A stretch of DNA of 64,000 nucleotides from Deroplatys truncata (lineage: Eukaryota > Arthropoda > Insecta > Mantodea > Mantidae): the NCBI GenBank assembly GCA_030765065.1, contig CM060989.1, positions 56,372,001 to 56,436,000 of the forward strand. Reading direction: 5' to 3'. How positions within the stretch are numbered: the stretch's first letter is position 1; every line of letters begins with the position of its first letter. The notes beneath the pieces are model-generated. The model was not told the origin of the DNA. It ran no database searches and saw nothing but the letters and a program-made list of their open reading frames with translations. Shown here one piece after another: positions 11,042 through 23,164 of this stretch. Made by a program: the position numbers and the translations under genes.

Positions 11042-11280
11042 ACATGTAACAAACGGGTAGCGAAGTCGTTAAGGCACGGACTTTTGACGGGTGGTCTGCG
11101 GTTTAAATCCCGCCAGGACCGTCCTGCCTGATTGAGACTTTTCCCAGGTTTTTCTCAGTCCTCATACCTGGAAAATCTCTAGGAGTTACTTTAAACAGGT
11201 TTGGAACGTTTCTTTCCTAAATTGCCTCTCAATGCATTCACTAGTGTCCGTCTGTGGTGCCGTATGTAGTAGGAGTTTCA
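11042..11280 (+). mobile_element. tRNA-derived SINE (second type)
   Basis: GGGTAGCGAAGTCGTTAAGG fits a Pol III A box and GCGGTTTAAATCCCGCC a B box, about 45 bp apart. The body contains CCAGGTTTTTCTCAGTCCTC. It abuts a family H copy at its right end, and no target duplication is evident. Confidence 0.7.
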
Positions 11281-11981
11281 GAAATAGCTACATTACACGT
11301 TTGTTATAGAATACAAAGGGAGCAGCGATAGTCAAATGTTTAAGAACTGGATGCTACACGCTGGTCTTATTTATTCCATACTGTTTCCATGCAATCGCGA
11401 GAAACAACTGAATGTTGACATTTAAAAGAATGGCCAAGTAATGAACAATTCGAACCTTTAATAACGGACATCTCCGAAATGGCTTCTGAAAAAAAAAACT
11501 TATTTGAAATAAATTGTGCGTTTTAGAGAGAGACCTACATTTTTTGTGCAGTACGTTTTCATCTATCGCTTAACGTTTATCAATTATACAAGATTGTACA
11601 AAATTCCTTCCAAATGGGAGGCTATTCCCAGAAAATTCAAGGCACATATTTCATTGTCAAATATCTTTAACACATGGTATTTTAATAAATATCGTTGCAG
11701 CCATTTTTTAAAAAATAAATTTCAAGAATGTTCATGTAAAGGGTACTTTGAGGTGGGGGGGATTTTCTTTAAAATATTCGTGCCGCATCTTTGGAAGGTA
11801 TTGAACTAAAAGAACAAATTTGGTATTTATCCGATTTTTCATTTTTGAGTCATGCTGTTCAGACACACGGACCCTTTCCTAAATTATTTTATTTAGGGCC
11901 TCAAAACATGTATTTCCGGTGAAATATCGGTATCGAATTCTTAGATGGAATGCAATACCATGTATGTGGTAGAGAAAGTAA
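11281..11981 (+). mobile_element. family H, subfamily C, 5'-truncated
   Basis: Starts inside the 5' module (GAAATAGCTACATTACACG) and reaches a degenerate 3' end, GTATGTGGTAGAGAAAGTA. The microsatellite is only CAGACACACGGAC. Confidence 0.8.
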
Positions 11982-12034
11982 AAAGGAAATATAACCATAT
12001 TTAGTCAGCATACAAAAGCATAAATGTTCACGTT

Positions 12035-12225
12035 TAATAATGATAAATCTCGTGGCGCTACAGCCCATTTGGGGCTTCACGCCCACTTACGACATTCGTG
12101 GCCGGGAGCGCTTACTACCGCAGCTTCTCAATTTCCTCATGATGCTTACACCCTGGACTTAAAATGGTGGGATTGAACCTGGGCCAGAAACTAGAACTCC
12201 ACGCTCCAACCCATTGAATCATTTA
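12035..12225 (-). mobile_element. tRNA-derived SINE (third type)
   Basis: On the minus strand, CAATGGGTTGGAGCGTGG is A-box-like and CAGGTTCAATCCCACC is a good B box. The body continues with GGAAATTGAGAAGCTGCGG to a short A/T tail near 12035. No clear target duplication. Confidence 0.55.
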
Positions 12226-12682
12226 AATTCCAACTTCCGTGAAAAACGCTCCCATACTTGAGAAACCTATGGATTTCACGATTACAACATTTCCGTACCT
12301 AAAAGCGTTTTGACGTACTGACTTGTTTGTAGTTTTGAATCATCTCAGGTTACTAGTCAATAGCTGATTCTCGTGTTTCCCAATGGAATCTTCAGATTGT
12401 GGAAATGTTTTGTAAATATAGCTACTCCATCGCAACCGGTTTATTGAAATAGTTGTGCAGGTTTTATTTTGGTCAACAATGGCAAAAGCCGCAGCCTTGT
12501 GTATGTCAAGATATCCATTTCTCTGTCTCAACTACCATATTTTGCTACTGGTTTTAGGAATCACTAATGTTAGACTGAAGGACGGAGCCATGCCGGAAGA
12601 AATTGTCATTTAAGAATACGTCTCGTGGAATGTTAGTTATGTCCATTTAAGTAAGCACATTACCGAAAAGAATCAAGATTTA
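12226..12682. other. unassigned sequence
   Basis: No repeat, RNA or coding similarity recognised in this AT-rich stretch. Confidence 0.4.
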
Positions 12683-14948
12683 CAGACGTTGCACTTATAT
12701 CGCTTCCATTTATGCCGCCACCGTAGCTTTGGGAGGCATTCTACTGGCCTTCAGAGTTTGCGTATGTATACCAAGGAGGGGGTGTATTACCCGTTTCCCC
12801 CTTTCGCGTATGCAGTTGCGTCCTGTTTTACCTGCACAATTCTAGATTCACATATAAATAGTGATAGGACGATACCGCTATTTCTCCATACTCGATACTG
12901 ATTTGAAAATCGATACTTAATACTCACTTTGTAAAAGTGATAGCTTTTTTACTTAATTGTTCTTATTAGCAGTTTCGATGTATAAACGCATGTAACCAAT
13001 TATGTATTGTATGCTAATTCCGAAATTGTTCGTGTTTGACTTTGATTTTTTGTAAATTTTCTATCTTAATAAGCCACATTATATAACTTCTATTAGTCAA
13101 GTCTAATAATAATCATAATGCTATCCATGCTTCCCTTTTTATGTAACTTATTTTGACACTTTTAAAGAATTTTCTATCGATAGAAAAATAAATAGTAGCA
13201 ATCCTTTATTCTGCAATCTTGAAAATATAAACTAATGTGTATTTTAGATGAAACTCAAACAACTAAAAGTAATGTGTGTGTTAACCATTCTTCTATTCAC
13301 GACTACCACGTAGTATGTATTTTTTCATCCGATAATAATAAATTAGCCAGATAACACTCGGAAACCTACGTTTTTGGATTAAGCCCCCTCTACTACCCAC
13401 CCACATACATTAGCATTTACATATTTAATACAAAGGCATATTAGACACAAAAACGAAGAAAAAAATCGAGGAAGTATTATATGAAATGCAAAGATATAAA
13501 GGAAACAAAGAACACGAGCACTTGAGAAAAATATTTCCACGCGCTGTAATATCTCACATCTTAAATTTTGATTTATTTCTGCTGGATTCAGATTTTGGTC
13601 ACCGAAGGAGGTAAATGTAATGGCAGAGTGTTCAGCAAGCCCTTTCCAAATCCTTTCATTCCTTATCTAGCATAAAATTAAACGCACAACTTTCAATAAT
13701 GAAAAACTTAAAAACTTTAACGTATCGAAAAAGTATCGAAGATTTAATATACAACTAAACAAAACAGTTTTGCACAATATCTCCACAAAAAATATTTTAA
13801 TGGCAACAATGTAAAACAAATACATTACACGTTTTACTTCCAAATAGAACATTTACTAGACATTATTGGAATTATCTATCCAAACCAAATAAAACATTGT
13901 TTTCTATAATTTCTCCATGAAAAGGCATTTTAATTGCGATATAATCACTTGAGATCGATTTGGATACACAAAGCTTGAGAAGAAAATAATTCAAGCTTTT
14001 ATGTAGGTCAACTTGTATTTAAGTTGCCGAACCGTTAAACATATGTTACTTTGTTTTTCTGTATATTTTAAGCGGGTTTTGAGGTTAGTGAATGCTTTTG
14101 AGAAGAATAAATTGCGAATTATGAGAGCGATAAAAGTGGCTTTGCTGTGCGTTTTATTACATATGTGATTAACGATTTCCGCTATTAAAACAAAATAACA
14201 AGCATGCAGCATGTTACGAGTATAGTAGAGGATAGTATCTTTGGCGTATTCAAAACGACTTTAATACGGTAGGTGTTTCCACGCAACAAATTTCGATCCG
14301 ATCTTACTTTCTAAGAGGTTAGGATCCGCGGTTCAATACGATCTAGATCCGCGTTTCCATGCAGTATTCAATACGGAAGTGTACTCAAATCGATTTCAAT
14401 TCCCCATGGAAACGTAGCATTTGTAAAAACTGAAGTAAATTATACTGTTTACTCTCAAAAAGACACGTTTACTAGACATTTTAATTATTTGTTTCAATCT
14501 CCATTCTTGTCTAATATCTGATTTAGTCGCTTAAGCACAGAATCACTCGTCGCCATCTGGGAACACTCATGAAATGTGGGAGCATTTGCGTTTAAAGCCG
14601 GAGTACTTTCAGTAGGTACCTAAGTACCTGCCTAGGCGGCTAAATCAGGTATTAGAAAATGTGTCCTCCGAGTGTAATATATCACATTATGTTGCCATTA
14701 AAAACATTTCTCCGTAAAGATGCTACATAAAACGGAATTTTATTCAGTGATGTATTCAAACATGTGATATGTTTAATAGATATTCAGATGTGAATAATCT
14801 AGAATTGTGCACGTAAAATAGAACGCCACTGCATGCGCGAAAAGGTAAACAGATATACACCCCCCTCCGTTTTATACATACGCCACCTGTGAAGGTCAGT
14901 AGAATGCCTCCCGAAGCTGCCGTGGCGGCATAAATGGAAGCGAGTGTA
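12683..14948. mobile_element. foldback-like element with long inverted repeats (member A)
   Basis: The outer arms, about 165 bp each, at 12683-12860 and 14790-14948 are inverted copies: GCTTCCATTTATGCCGCCAC and GGGAGGCATTCTACTGGCC at the left are mirrored at the right. Inner inverted blocks include TTTTAATGGCAACA near 13795 and its complement near 14695. A left TA precedes CAGACG at 12681-12682. There is no transposase, so it is non-autonomous. It shares arms and a central spacer with the larger member at 45525-51609. The right end is bordered directly by the hairpin element 14949-15814. Confidence 0.75.
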
Positions 14949-15814
14949 CAGTGCTCTTCACACGGTGGCCGCCGCAGCTCGAACTCCCGCCGAAACAGTT
15001 ATAACCCCACAACCGCCTCATGTTCTCATAGTTACAATTACAATACGTACATACCTTACAAGAGGTATTGGAAGTCTTGTCCTCTATCCATACATTTCTG
15101 GTATCTTCAAGAAACTTTCGTTCACACTAGGAGTTCAATATCCGAAATTGAATTAATTTCTCGCCTGTTTTCTTTTAGCTATTGCAATGTATGGGGTTTG
15201 TTGCACACACATTTTTCAAAGCCCCCCATAGATAAACATCAGTTAAATCGGGGATCGTTAGGGTCTTAATTCTTACTAATTACCCATTTTTAAAAATTCC
15301 CTGACTCGTAAGTCCTATTGTGTAGTTATTGATTGGACACTAATTTTCGCGTCATGCACGGGAATCTCGTGTAAAATCGAGTTTTTCTGTACTCCAATAT
15401 CTGCTATTTTACGACGAAACGTCGCCGTATAAATGAAACCATGCTTCGTTAAAAGAATATTAAGTGTGGTCAATTTATTATTTAGCAACATCCAATTACA
15501 GAAATTTACCCAACTCTGATTACATGAAAAATAAGGTGTATGCAACAAACCTTATACATTACAAAAATAAAAAAACATCAGGCGAGAAATTTAATTTCGG
15601 ATATTGAACTCTCCAGTGTGAATGAAAGTGCCAGATGTGTGAATAGAGAAGGGCAATATTTCCAATCTCTTATAAGGTATGTGCTTATACTGTAATTGTA
15701 AATTTGAGCAGGTGAGGCAGTTGCGAGGATGGTATAACTTTCGCGGTAGCTCGAACTGCGGCGGCCGGCGCGCGAGCAGCCGTGCAGTGGCCACAGTATG
15801 AAGGAAAAGCACTG
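14949..15814. mobile_element. hairpin element with ~270-bp inverted repeats
   Basis: The arms 14949-15220 and 15540-15814 are imperfect inverted copies sharing blocks such as GAGTTCAATATCCGAAATT and GTTACAATTACAATACGTAC-like sequence. The ends read CAGTGCT and AGCACTG with TA on both sides (14947-14948, 15815-15816). The unpaired centre of about 320 bp shows no gene. Open frames in the arms mirror each other and are by-products of the repeat. Confidence 0.85.
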
Positions 15815-15816
15815 TA

Positions 15817-16371
15817 ATATGGGAAAGGACCATTGATTTGACTCCAGCAGTTGCTGATAATTTCCACAATCCATTTCTAAGCATTACTTCACTGACGTGG
15901 ACTTAAGCAACAGCCGCAAACAGGTAAGAGATGAGTGCCATTACTTTACCCACCATTTTGAGAACAGCAGTAGCCTGTGTACACTAAGGATACCCCATCT
16001 GTGAAATTTCAAACATCCACAATTTCAGGCAGATTGATTTGAAATATAACAATGAGGGTTTAGTGTCTAATATGTAGACGAAATGTAATGCACATTTCTA
16101 AATTAGTTCGAGATAATTTATTATTTTACTTTTTTACCGTTTTGAAAAAACTGCCCCAGACATGCAATTTGTTTTGAAAACATTAATATTCAATAGATAA
16201 AACTCTTTAATATACTATATAAATAAGTTTTAGAGATTACTTTCTAATTAAGTATATTAATTTGTGCGAAAGTAATCGTTCAATATAGAATTCAATTATT
16301 TGCTTAAAAAGTATACAACATGAAAATTGTTTAATGACATAACCAAGCATTTTGAAAAATTCGTCGCATTT
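15817..16371. other. unassigned sequence
   Basis: AT-rich, with no recognised feature; lies between the hairpin element and a family H copy. Confidence 0.4.
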
Positions 16372-17160
16372 TTATTTTCTCTACTACGTATAGTAAGTAG
16401 GGAAAGTATTGCATTCCCCCAAAAATTAAGTACCGAGATTTCACCGGAAATACTGTTTTGAGGTGCCCTGAATCCAAATAAAGCATTTTTAGAAACGCGT
16501 CCGTGTGTGTCTGAACAGGATAACTCAAAAAACGAAAGTCGGATAAATACCAAACTTGGTATTTGAATTTAGTATCTTCCAAGGATGCGACAAGAAAGTT
16601 TTCAAGAAAATCACCCTACCCCAGACTACCCTTTATATGGAACATTTTTCGAAAATTGATTTTCTCATAAACGGCTAACGATTTTGATTAAAATATATGT
16701 TTAGGATATTTTTTTATGGCAAATGAAATGTTTATCTTGAATTTTCTGGGAATGTCTCCAAAAGCTCTCTTCATTCTTAATGACTTTCGCATAACTGGTA
16801 AATCTTAAGACATAAGATAAAATGTTATACCAAAAATGTAGATCTCGTTAAAACATAGCATATGTTTTAATTTTTTGTACTTTTTTTTATCGAGTGAACT
16901 ATTCCGAGATATTCCTAATTTGTTTAAATTTTCTCGTTATTGGTTTTTTTATGTCCTGGACATACAAAGAGAATGGAGTGCTCCACATAGGAACCAGCTC
17001 TTAAAAGATTTGACTATAGCTTAAAGCCTATCATATTCCCCTTGCATCTACAAGAAAATTAGCAATACGATTAACATCTCGATTAACATGAAGTAGATGG
17101 AGAGTAAGCGTTTGTAAAAATAGTTTGTACAAGAGTAGAGAAAGTCATGAGTGCAACAGA
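16372..17160 (-). mobile_element. family H, subfamily A/C intermediate, full-length
   Basis: Runs from TTTTCTCTACTACGTATAGT to GAGTAGAGAAAGTCATGAGT. The microsatellite site is a short GTGTGTGTCTGAAC. Scattered differences from the reference suggest moderate age. Confidence 0.88.
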
Positions 17161-18830
17161 TATTTTATCCTGTTATTTACAGTGAGTTATACCAAACTTA
17201 TTTATGCCGAAAACTACCTCGTGTGGCACAAATTGAAAATGAGAAATTGCTTTCCGTCTTTTTCTGTTCTGCAATTCTTAGATCTCTTGAATGGTTTGTT
17301 CACTTATATAAGCAAAACCTGTCGTTCTTTACTACAGTTTTGTAGCAATTTAGGCTTGCAAGCAGACATGCATCACTATGACATGCTATAAAACCTATAT
17401 GGAACTGAAGTACAGGTTTTGTAGTCCTGTAATAACACAAATTATGAATGTTGGCAATTTGTCCTTTTTAGCATAAACATGTGCTATTTAATGTATTAGA
17501 AAGGATTTTAGACATGGAAAATAGGAGTATGTGATGCCAGAGGTAAGGAAATATCGGGAAGGGAACAAAGGATCGCTCACAACATCCATGGTAGGCATTC
17601 TCCACACAATATACTCGTTTGCGTAACACCATGCTCTACGCATTGTTGGATGCTTTGCCGCACTTCCGGTTACACCGCCAACTACATCCGGACCGCATCG
17701 AATCCTCAAGCGTAACAAGTATCTGATTTGTCACAGGTTTCGAAGAAAACCTGGAAGCGCTTTATTTGTACAACCATCTCCAATGGTGGCTAGACGTAAA
17801 CAACGCAAGATGTCTGCTTATCCTTCCCAATCCCTGGGATCGAAGAAAGTTTGTCACTGAGGTCTTTATTTTACTGTTGCAAGGGCAGTTAATTTAGAAG
17901 AGTAGACTTTGGAGATCATATATTATTAAAGGTTTGGCGCGGCGATTTAGAATAAAATAGAATATTTGTGTCGAACATTATACAAAGTTTTTAAGTATAT
18001 TTATCTTAAAGCTACTTACATTCTAGTGCTAATTAAATTAAATTTTACTTCCTTTTAAGCGCTACTTTTCACCTGGCTTTCAATTAGCCCTTATTTTTTT
18101 CTTCCCTTTCCACTCTTATTTGCCTAGAAAGCTCTCGCATATCCTTGATACATCTACCCCCCTTAACTTAATATTTTTATTTCCTTGCTCATTTTGGCCC
18201 ATATTGGATCCCAAACATCCTGTCTCCACTCCTCATTACATTCTACCAAGTAATGTATTTTATTCTCCTTTTCTCCACTTCCTCTTAACCCTCTAAGAAA
18301 GATGGTCCCTGTTCTCATCCATGCTAAACCTTCCCTATCCTGTCTGCTACATGTCAACATAACATTTTCTCCCTTAATCTTTTTAATTGTAGTATATAAG
18401 GACTATTTTCAAGGCTTCCCCAGGTACACTAATTTCTATAATATGGACAGAAAATCATTTAAAAGTTTTCAGCATAAAATATAACAAAACAAGCAAAAAA
18501 AAAAAATTATTTGTATTTGTTGAGTGGCGCAAAACTACTGCGCCCATCAACGCCACCCTCTGGCTATAGATTTATTCATGTCGAATACATAAGCAGCACA
18601 AAACTTAATTACAGGGTAAAGCAACCGAGATTAGAAAAGTAGAAAAAACAATAAATACACGTTAAAAAAACTCGCAAATCAATATATACCAGGACCAATC
18701 CTCAAACACAAGCAGTTAAATCAGTACTATCAGAGTGAAAGTCATTACCACCAGAAATTATGCGAATTATTACCATCCTCGACTAACAATGAGAAATATG
18801 TAACAAGTGGCATTACCAAAATAAAAAAAA
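17161..18830. other. unassigned island with a possible retroelement relic
   Basis: About 1.7 kb without family H. It contains a candidate retrotransposon tail at 18163-18360 and otherwise nothing I recognise. The small minus-strand open frame at 17488-17718 has no known motif. Confidence 0.4.
18163..18360 (-). pseudogene. possible C-terminal remnant of a non-LTR retrotransposon
   Basis: The conceptual product contains RQDREGLAWMRTG, a hydrophobic stretch, GEKENKIHYLVECNEEW and RQDVWDPIW. Its layout resembles the zinc-ribbon-like tail of some arthropod non-LTR ORF2 proteins (a Cys before an -EC-..EWR block). There is no reverse transcriptase domain nearby. The call rests on general pattern only. 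Confidence 0.25.
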
Positions 18831-19648
18831 CCTGATGTGTTACACTCACATGACTTTCTCTACTCTTGTACAAACTATTCTTACAAACTCTTATTCTCCA
18901 TATGCTTCATGTTAATCGAGATATCAATCTTATTGCTAATTTTGTTGTAGATGCAAGGGGAATTGGTAGGCTTTAAGCGATAGTCAAATATTATAAGAGC
19001 TGGTTGCTATGTGGCGCATTCCATTCTCTTTGCATGTCTAGGACAAAAAAAATGAATAACGAGTTTGAGAAAAAAGTATAAGTATTGGAAAATGTAAGGG
19101 AATAACAAGCAATATCTCGAAAACGGTTCACTCAACAAAAAAATGTATGACTAAGTTGTGTATTTTAACGCCATCTACATTTTTGTGTAGTAAAATTTTG
19201 TCTCTCTCTTATGGTTTACCAGTTATGCAAAAGTCGTTCACAATGAAGAATTCTTTTGGCGACATTCCCAGAAACTTCGAGATATACATTTCATTTCTCA
19301 TGACATCATCTTAAACATATGATATTTTAATCAATCGTTAGCCATTTTTGAGAAAATTAAAATTTTCGAAAAATGTTCCATGTAAAGGGTAGTTTCGGGT
19401 GGGGGATTTTCTTGAAAACCTTCGTGTCGCATCTCTGGAAGATACTGAACCTAAATACCAAGTTTGGTGTTTATCAGACTGTTCGTTTCCGAGTTATGCT
19501 GTTCACAGACACAGACAGACACGTTTCCAAAAATGTCTTTTTGGATTCAGGGGGTCTCAAAACATGTATTTCCGATGAAATCTCGGTATCGAATTTTTGG
19601 GTGGAATACAATACTTCCCCTACTTACTATACGTAGTAGAGAAAGTAA
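18831..19648 (+). mobile_element. family H reference copy (subfamily A, full length)
   Basis: 818 bp, intact at both ends. The 5' end CTGATGTGTTACACTCACAT can fold (ATGTG with CACAT) and is followed by ACTTTCTCTACTCTTGTAC. The 3' end has the hairpin CTACTTACTATACGTAGTAG and then AGAGAAAGTAA, whose complement again reads ACTTTCTCTACT, so the two ends carry a 12-bp subterminal inverted repeat. It lies in A-runs on both sides with no separate target duplication. The microsatellite is CAGACACAGACAGACACG. The layout matches non-autonomous Helentron/DINE-1-like elements as a group. An alternative is an unusual SINE, but no Pol III boxes are seen. Confidence 0.88.
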
Positions 19649-19880
19649 AAAAAAAGCTACCGTCAATTGGAGAATGTCAAACGGAACAATTTCGGAATTA
19701 GCATACAATACAAAATTGGTTACATGTGTTTATACATAGAAAACTACTAATAAGAACATAATTCAGTGAACAAGCTATTACCTTTACAGATTATTTTATA
19801 AAGCGAGTATCGAGTATTGGTGTTCAAAAATCAGTATCGTTATCGAGTGTCGAGAAAGTGGAATCGTGCCATCACTAATA
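19649..19880. other. unassigned spacer
   Basis: Between two family H copies; nothing recognised. Confidence 0.4.
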
Positions 19881-20478
19881 GTAATCGACACAAACATTTG
19901 CAGAGAAACGTCCATGAAATATTTAGTTGTAGATGTTAAGATGGGTAAAGGAAACCAAAGCGATTGTCAAATGTTTATAAACAGGTTGCTGGCCTTTAAC
20001 TTTCACACTCTTTCCACTACATCACAAGAAACAACTGAATGATAATGCTTATTAAAAAAATTGTTTTGAAAATGTTGGTTTTTGACAAATCCATGAAATA
20101 TCTGTGCATTAAGCTTATATCTCTTACAGTTTATTAGTTATACAAGATACACAATTCCTCCAAATGAATGAAGACTTCACAGGCTATTTCCAGAAAATTC
20201 AAGATATACATTTTGTCATGTAAATATCCTAAATATAACAGTACATCAATCAAAATCGTGAGTCATTTGAGAAAATCAAAAATAACTTTTCGTGTAAAGG
20301 ATAGTTTGGGGTGTGGGGAAAATCTCTTTAAAATCCTAATGTATCTTCGGAAGATACTGATCTAAAATTCAAAGTTTGGTGTTTATCCAGGATTGGAATT
20401 ATTTCCGGTGAAATCTTACTATCGAATTTTTGGGTGCAATGCAATACTTTATCTAGTAGGAGAGAGGTAGAGAAAGCA
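19881..20478 (+). mobile_element. family H, subfamily C, internally deleted
   Basis: Enters in the 5' module (AATCGACACAAACATTTGCA) and ends GGTAGAGAAAGCAA. The microsatellite region is deleted: TTTATCCAG runs straight to ATTTCCGGTGAAATC. Confidence 0.75.
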
Positions 20479-21003
20479 ATATAGAACACACTTCTTTATT
20501 ACTACGATGTTAGTTTCACCTTTCTAAGACAAACTAACCTTTAGAATAAAAATGTACACATTTTTCATTTCTAATCCTGTAACGCAAGATTTAAGAAGAT
20601 TCAGATAGATTTGTCTCTGGAGAACTCGCCGTGCTGTTCATGTTGGCAAAGTGGTACGTGAATTCCTTCAATCCGATAACAGACACTGTTGATGAGCTTG
20701 ACAAGATGTAACACGTAAATGCACTAAATAACAGCATGTCCTCAGCTAGGCTTATTCAGGACGAAACAGTTTCGTCACTTTATGGCTTATTAATGGGAGG
20801 CCAAGATGAAGATAAATTTTTCTAAAGTATTACAGCTACGGTAATGAATCTGGCATGACAATGTTAATATTGTATCAATTTTATCAATATTAATCGTAAT
20901 CAATTTTACTTACTGTACTATTTATATTTGTTGCTAAGCTCCAATTTTTACCTACTCGCAAAATTTCGCTGATTCCAGCTTTACACTTCCACACTAAAAA
21001 AAA
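20479..21003. other. unassigned sequence
   Basis: About 525 bp, no recognised gene or repeat. Confidence 0.4.
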
Positions 21004-21522
21004 TCTGATGTGTTACACTCACATGACTCTCTACTCTTGTACAAACTATTTTTACAAACGCTTATTCTCCATCTACTTCATGTTAATCGAGATAAACATT
21101 TGCAGACTATCTTATTGCTAATTTTCTTGTAGATGTAAGTGGATAATATATTTACAAGGGAAATTTGGAAATACAGTAGCCTTTAAGCACATACATATCT
21201 CTTAATAGCTGGTTGCTAGGTGCAGCACCATTCCCTTTCCCACAGATTAATACTCTTTGCATATCCAAGACAAAAAAATGAATAACGAATTCCCATTTGA
21301 GAAGATACTATTGAAAAATTTAAGGGAATAACAAGCAATATCTCGAAAATGGTTTCTGAGTTATGCTGTTCAGACTAGACACACACACGGACATGTTTCA
21401 AAAAATGCTTTTTTTTTTGGATTCAGGGGGTCTTAAAACATATTTTCGGTGAAATCTCGGTATCGAATTTTTGGGTGAAATACAATACTTCCCCTACTTA
21501 CTATACGTAGTAGAGAAAGTAA
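21004..21522 (+). mobile_element. family H, subfamily B, internally deleted
   Basis: Has the B-type 5' module (TTTACAAGGGAAATTTGG, CACAGATTAATACTCTTTGC). About 430 bp is missing between ATCTCGAAAATGG and TTTCTGAGTTATGCTG. Intact 3' hairpin. Confidence 0.88.
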
Positions 21523-21785
21523 AAATGAATAGCGATTTAGCACTCGAGTATAAAGTATTTGAAAATTAAAACCAATAAAGTATATTCGACTTATATTGCA
21601 TGCTTTTACGAGATCTACATTTTATGCGTAGTAAGTTTCTTTCTTACGGTTTATTAATCATACAAACATGATTCCTCACAAAGAGGAGTTCAAAATTATT
21701 CGCAGAAAATTCAAGATATACGTTTTACTTGCGATGTAAGTGGACAAGTAATACACTACGGCTCTTACAAATATTAAACATGCAT
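21523..21785 (+). mobile_element. family H inner-module fragment joined in tandem
   Basis: Follows the previous 3' end directly at AATGAATAGCGATTTAGC, with no 5' module, then runs through GAGATCTACATTTTATGCG to TTCAAGATATACGTTTTAC. Diverged. It repeats the 3'-to-inner-module junction seen at 2285 and 60022. Confidence 0.7.
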
Positions 21786-21792
21786 AGCTTTA

Positions 21793-22638
21793 TTACTTTC
21801 TCTACTACGTATAGTAAGTAGGGGAAGTATTGCATTCCATCCAAAAATTCGATACCGAGATTTCACCGGAAATACATGTTTTGAAGCCCCATGAATCCAA
21901 AAAAAGCATTTTTGGAAACATGTCCGTGTGGTGTGTCTGTGTGTGTGTGTGAACAGCATAACTCAGAAACGAACAGTCGGATAAACACCAAACTTGGTAT
22001 TTACGTTCAGTATCTTCCAGAGATGCGACACGAAGGTTTTCAAGAAAATCTCCCCACCCCAGATTACCCTTTACATGGAAGATTTTTCGAAAACTTTAAT
22101 TTTCTCAAAAATGGCTCTAACGATTTTGATGAAAATACCATATGTTTAAGATAATGTTATGAGAAATGAAATGTATATCTCGAATTTTCTGGGAATGTCT
22201 CCAAAAGTATTCTTCATTGTGAACGACTTTTGCATAACTGGTAAACCATAAGAGATAGACAAAGTTTTACTACACAAAAAATGTAGATCGCGTTAAAATA
22301 CACAACTTATGTCATATACATTTCTTTTGTTGAGTGAACCGTTTTCGAGATATTGCTTGTTATTTCCTTAAATTTTCCAATAATACTTTTTCTCAAATGC
22401 GTTATTCATTTTTTTTATGTCCTGGACATGCAAAGAGAATGGAATGCGCCACATAGCAACCAGCGTTAACATATTTGACTATCGCTTAAAAGCTACCATA
22501 TTTCCCTTGCATCTACAAGAAAATTACCAATAAGATTGACATCTCGATATCTCGATTAACATGAAGCATATGGAGAATAGGCGTTTGTAAAATTAGATTG
22601 TACAAGAGTAGAGAAAGTCATGTGAGTAACACATCAGA
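21793..22638 (-). mobile_element. family H, subfamily A, full-length
   Basis: Intact from TTACTTTCTCTACTACGTAT to GAGTAGAGAAAGTCATGTGA. It shares diagnostic bases with the composite arrays (TACCAATAAGATTGACATC, GCTTAAAAGCTACC), so it belongs to the same young lineage. Microsatellite GTGTGGTGTGTCTGTGTGTG. Confidence 0.92.
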
Positions 22639-22914
22639 TTTTTTTGTCTTGGATATGCAAAGAGTTATCTGTGGCAAAGGGAATGGTGCTGCACCTAGCA
22701 ACCAACTATTAAGAGATATGTATATGCTTAAAGGCTACTGTTTCTCTATATTGCCCTTGTAAATATATTTTCCCCTACATCTACAAGAAAATTAGCAATA
22801 AGATAGAGTTTGCAAATGTTTATCTCGATTAACATGAACTAGATGGAGAATAAGCGTTTGTAAAAATACTTTGTACAAGAGTAGAGAAAGTCATGTGAGT
22901 GTAACACATCAGAT
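22639..22914 (-). mobile_element. family H extra 5' module (B type)
   Basis: A second 5' module placed head-to-tail upstream of the previous copy, from TTTGTCTTGGATATGCAAAG to CATGTGAGTGTAACACATCA. Together the two make a 3'-5'-5' order on the minus strand, a partial version of the composite array. Confidence 0.85.
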
Positions 22915-22954
22915 TTTTTTTAGTAATAACCGTCTTTATAGGTTGTTTTACGTT

Positions 22955-23158
22955 ACAGCCATTGTTTGAGAAAAAGATTAAACTTTCCCAAGTAGAAAGT
23001 TTGGGTCGAGGGGATTTTCTTGAAACTCAACTTTTTCCAATCTGGGTATTTAACAGACTTAGTTATGGTAGGTTTAGTTACGCTGTGTTTTCTAAAATGC
23101 CTTTTTTTTGGCTCCAGGGATCCCAAAACGGTATGACATTTTTCAATGGGATACAATA
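22955..23158 (+). mobile_element. family H 3' module, very degenerate
   Basis: Recognisable only by GTTTGGGTCGAGGGGATTTT, GTTACGCTGTGTTTTCTAAA and ATGGGATACAATAGTTCC. It lacks the 3' hairpin and runs into a SINE. Confidence 0.55.
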
Positions 23159-23164
23159 GTTCCT

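Noticed and set aside
14934-15884. Open frames of about 100 codons on both strands with similar predicted proteins
   Set aside because: They are the two arms of the hairpin element read in mirror orientation; similarity comes from the inverted repeat.
17488-17718. Possible transposase or host exon on the minus strand
   Set aside because: No catalytic motif, no helix-turn-helix and no paired splice sites.
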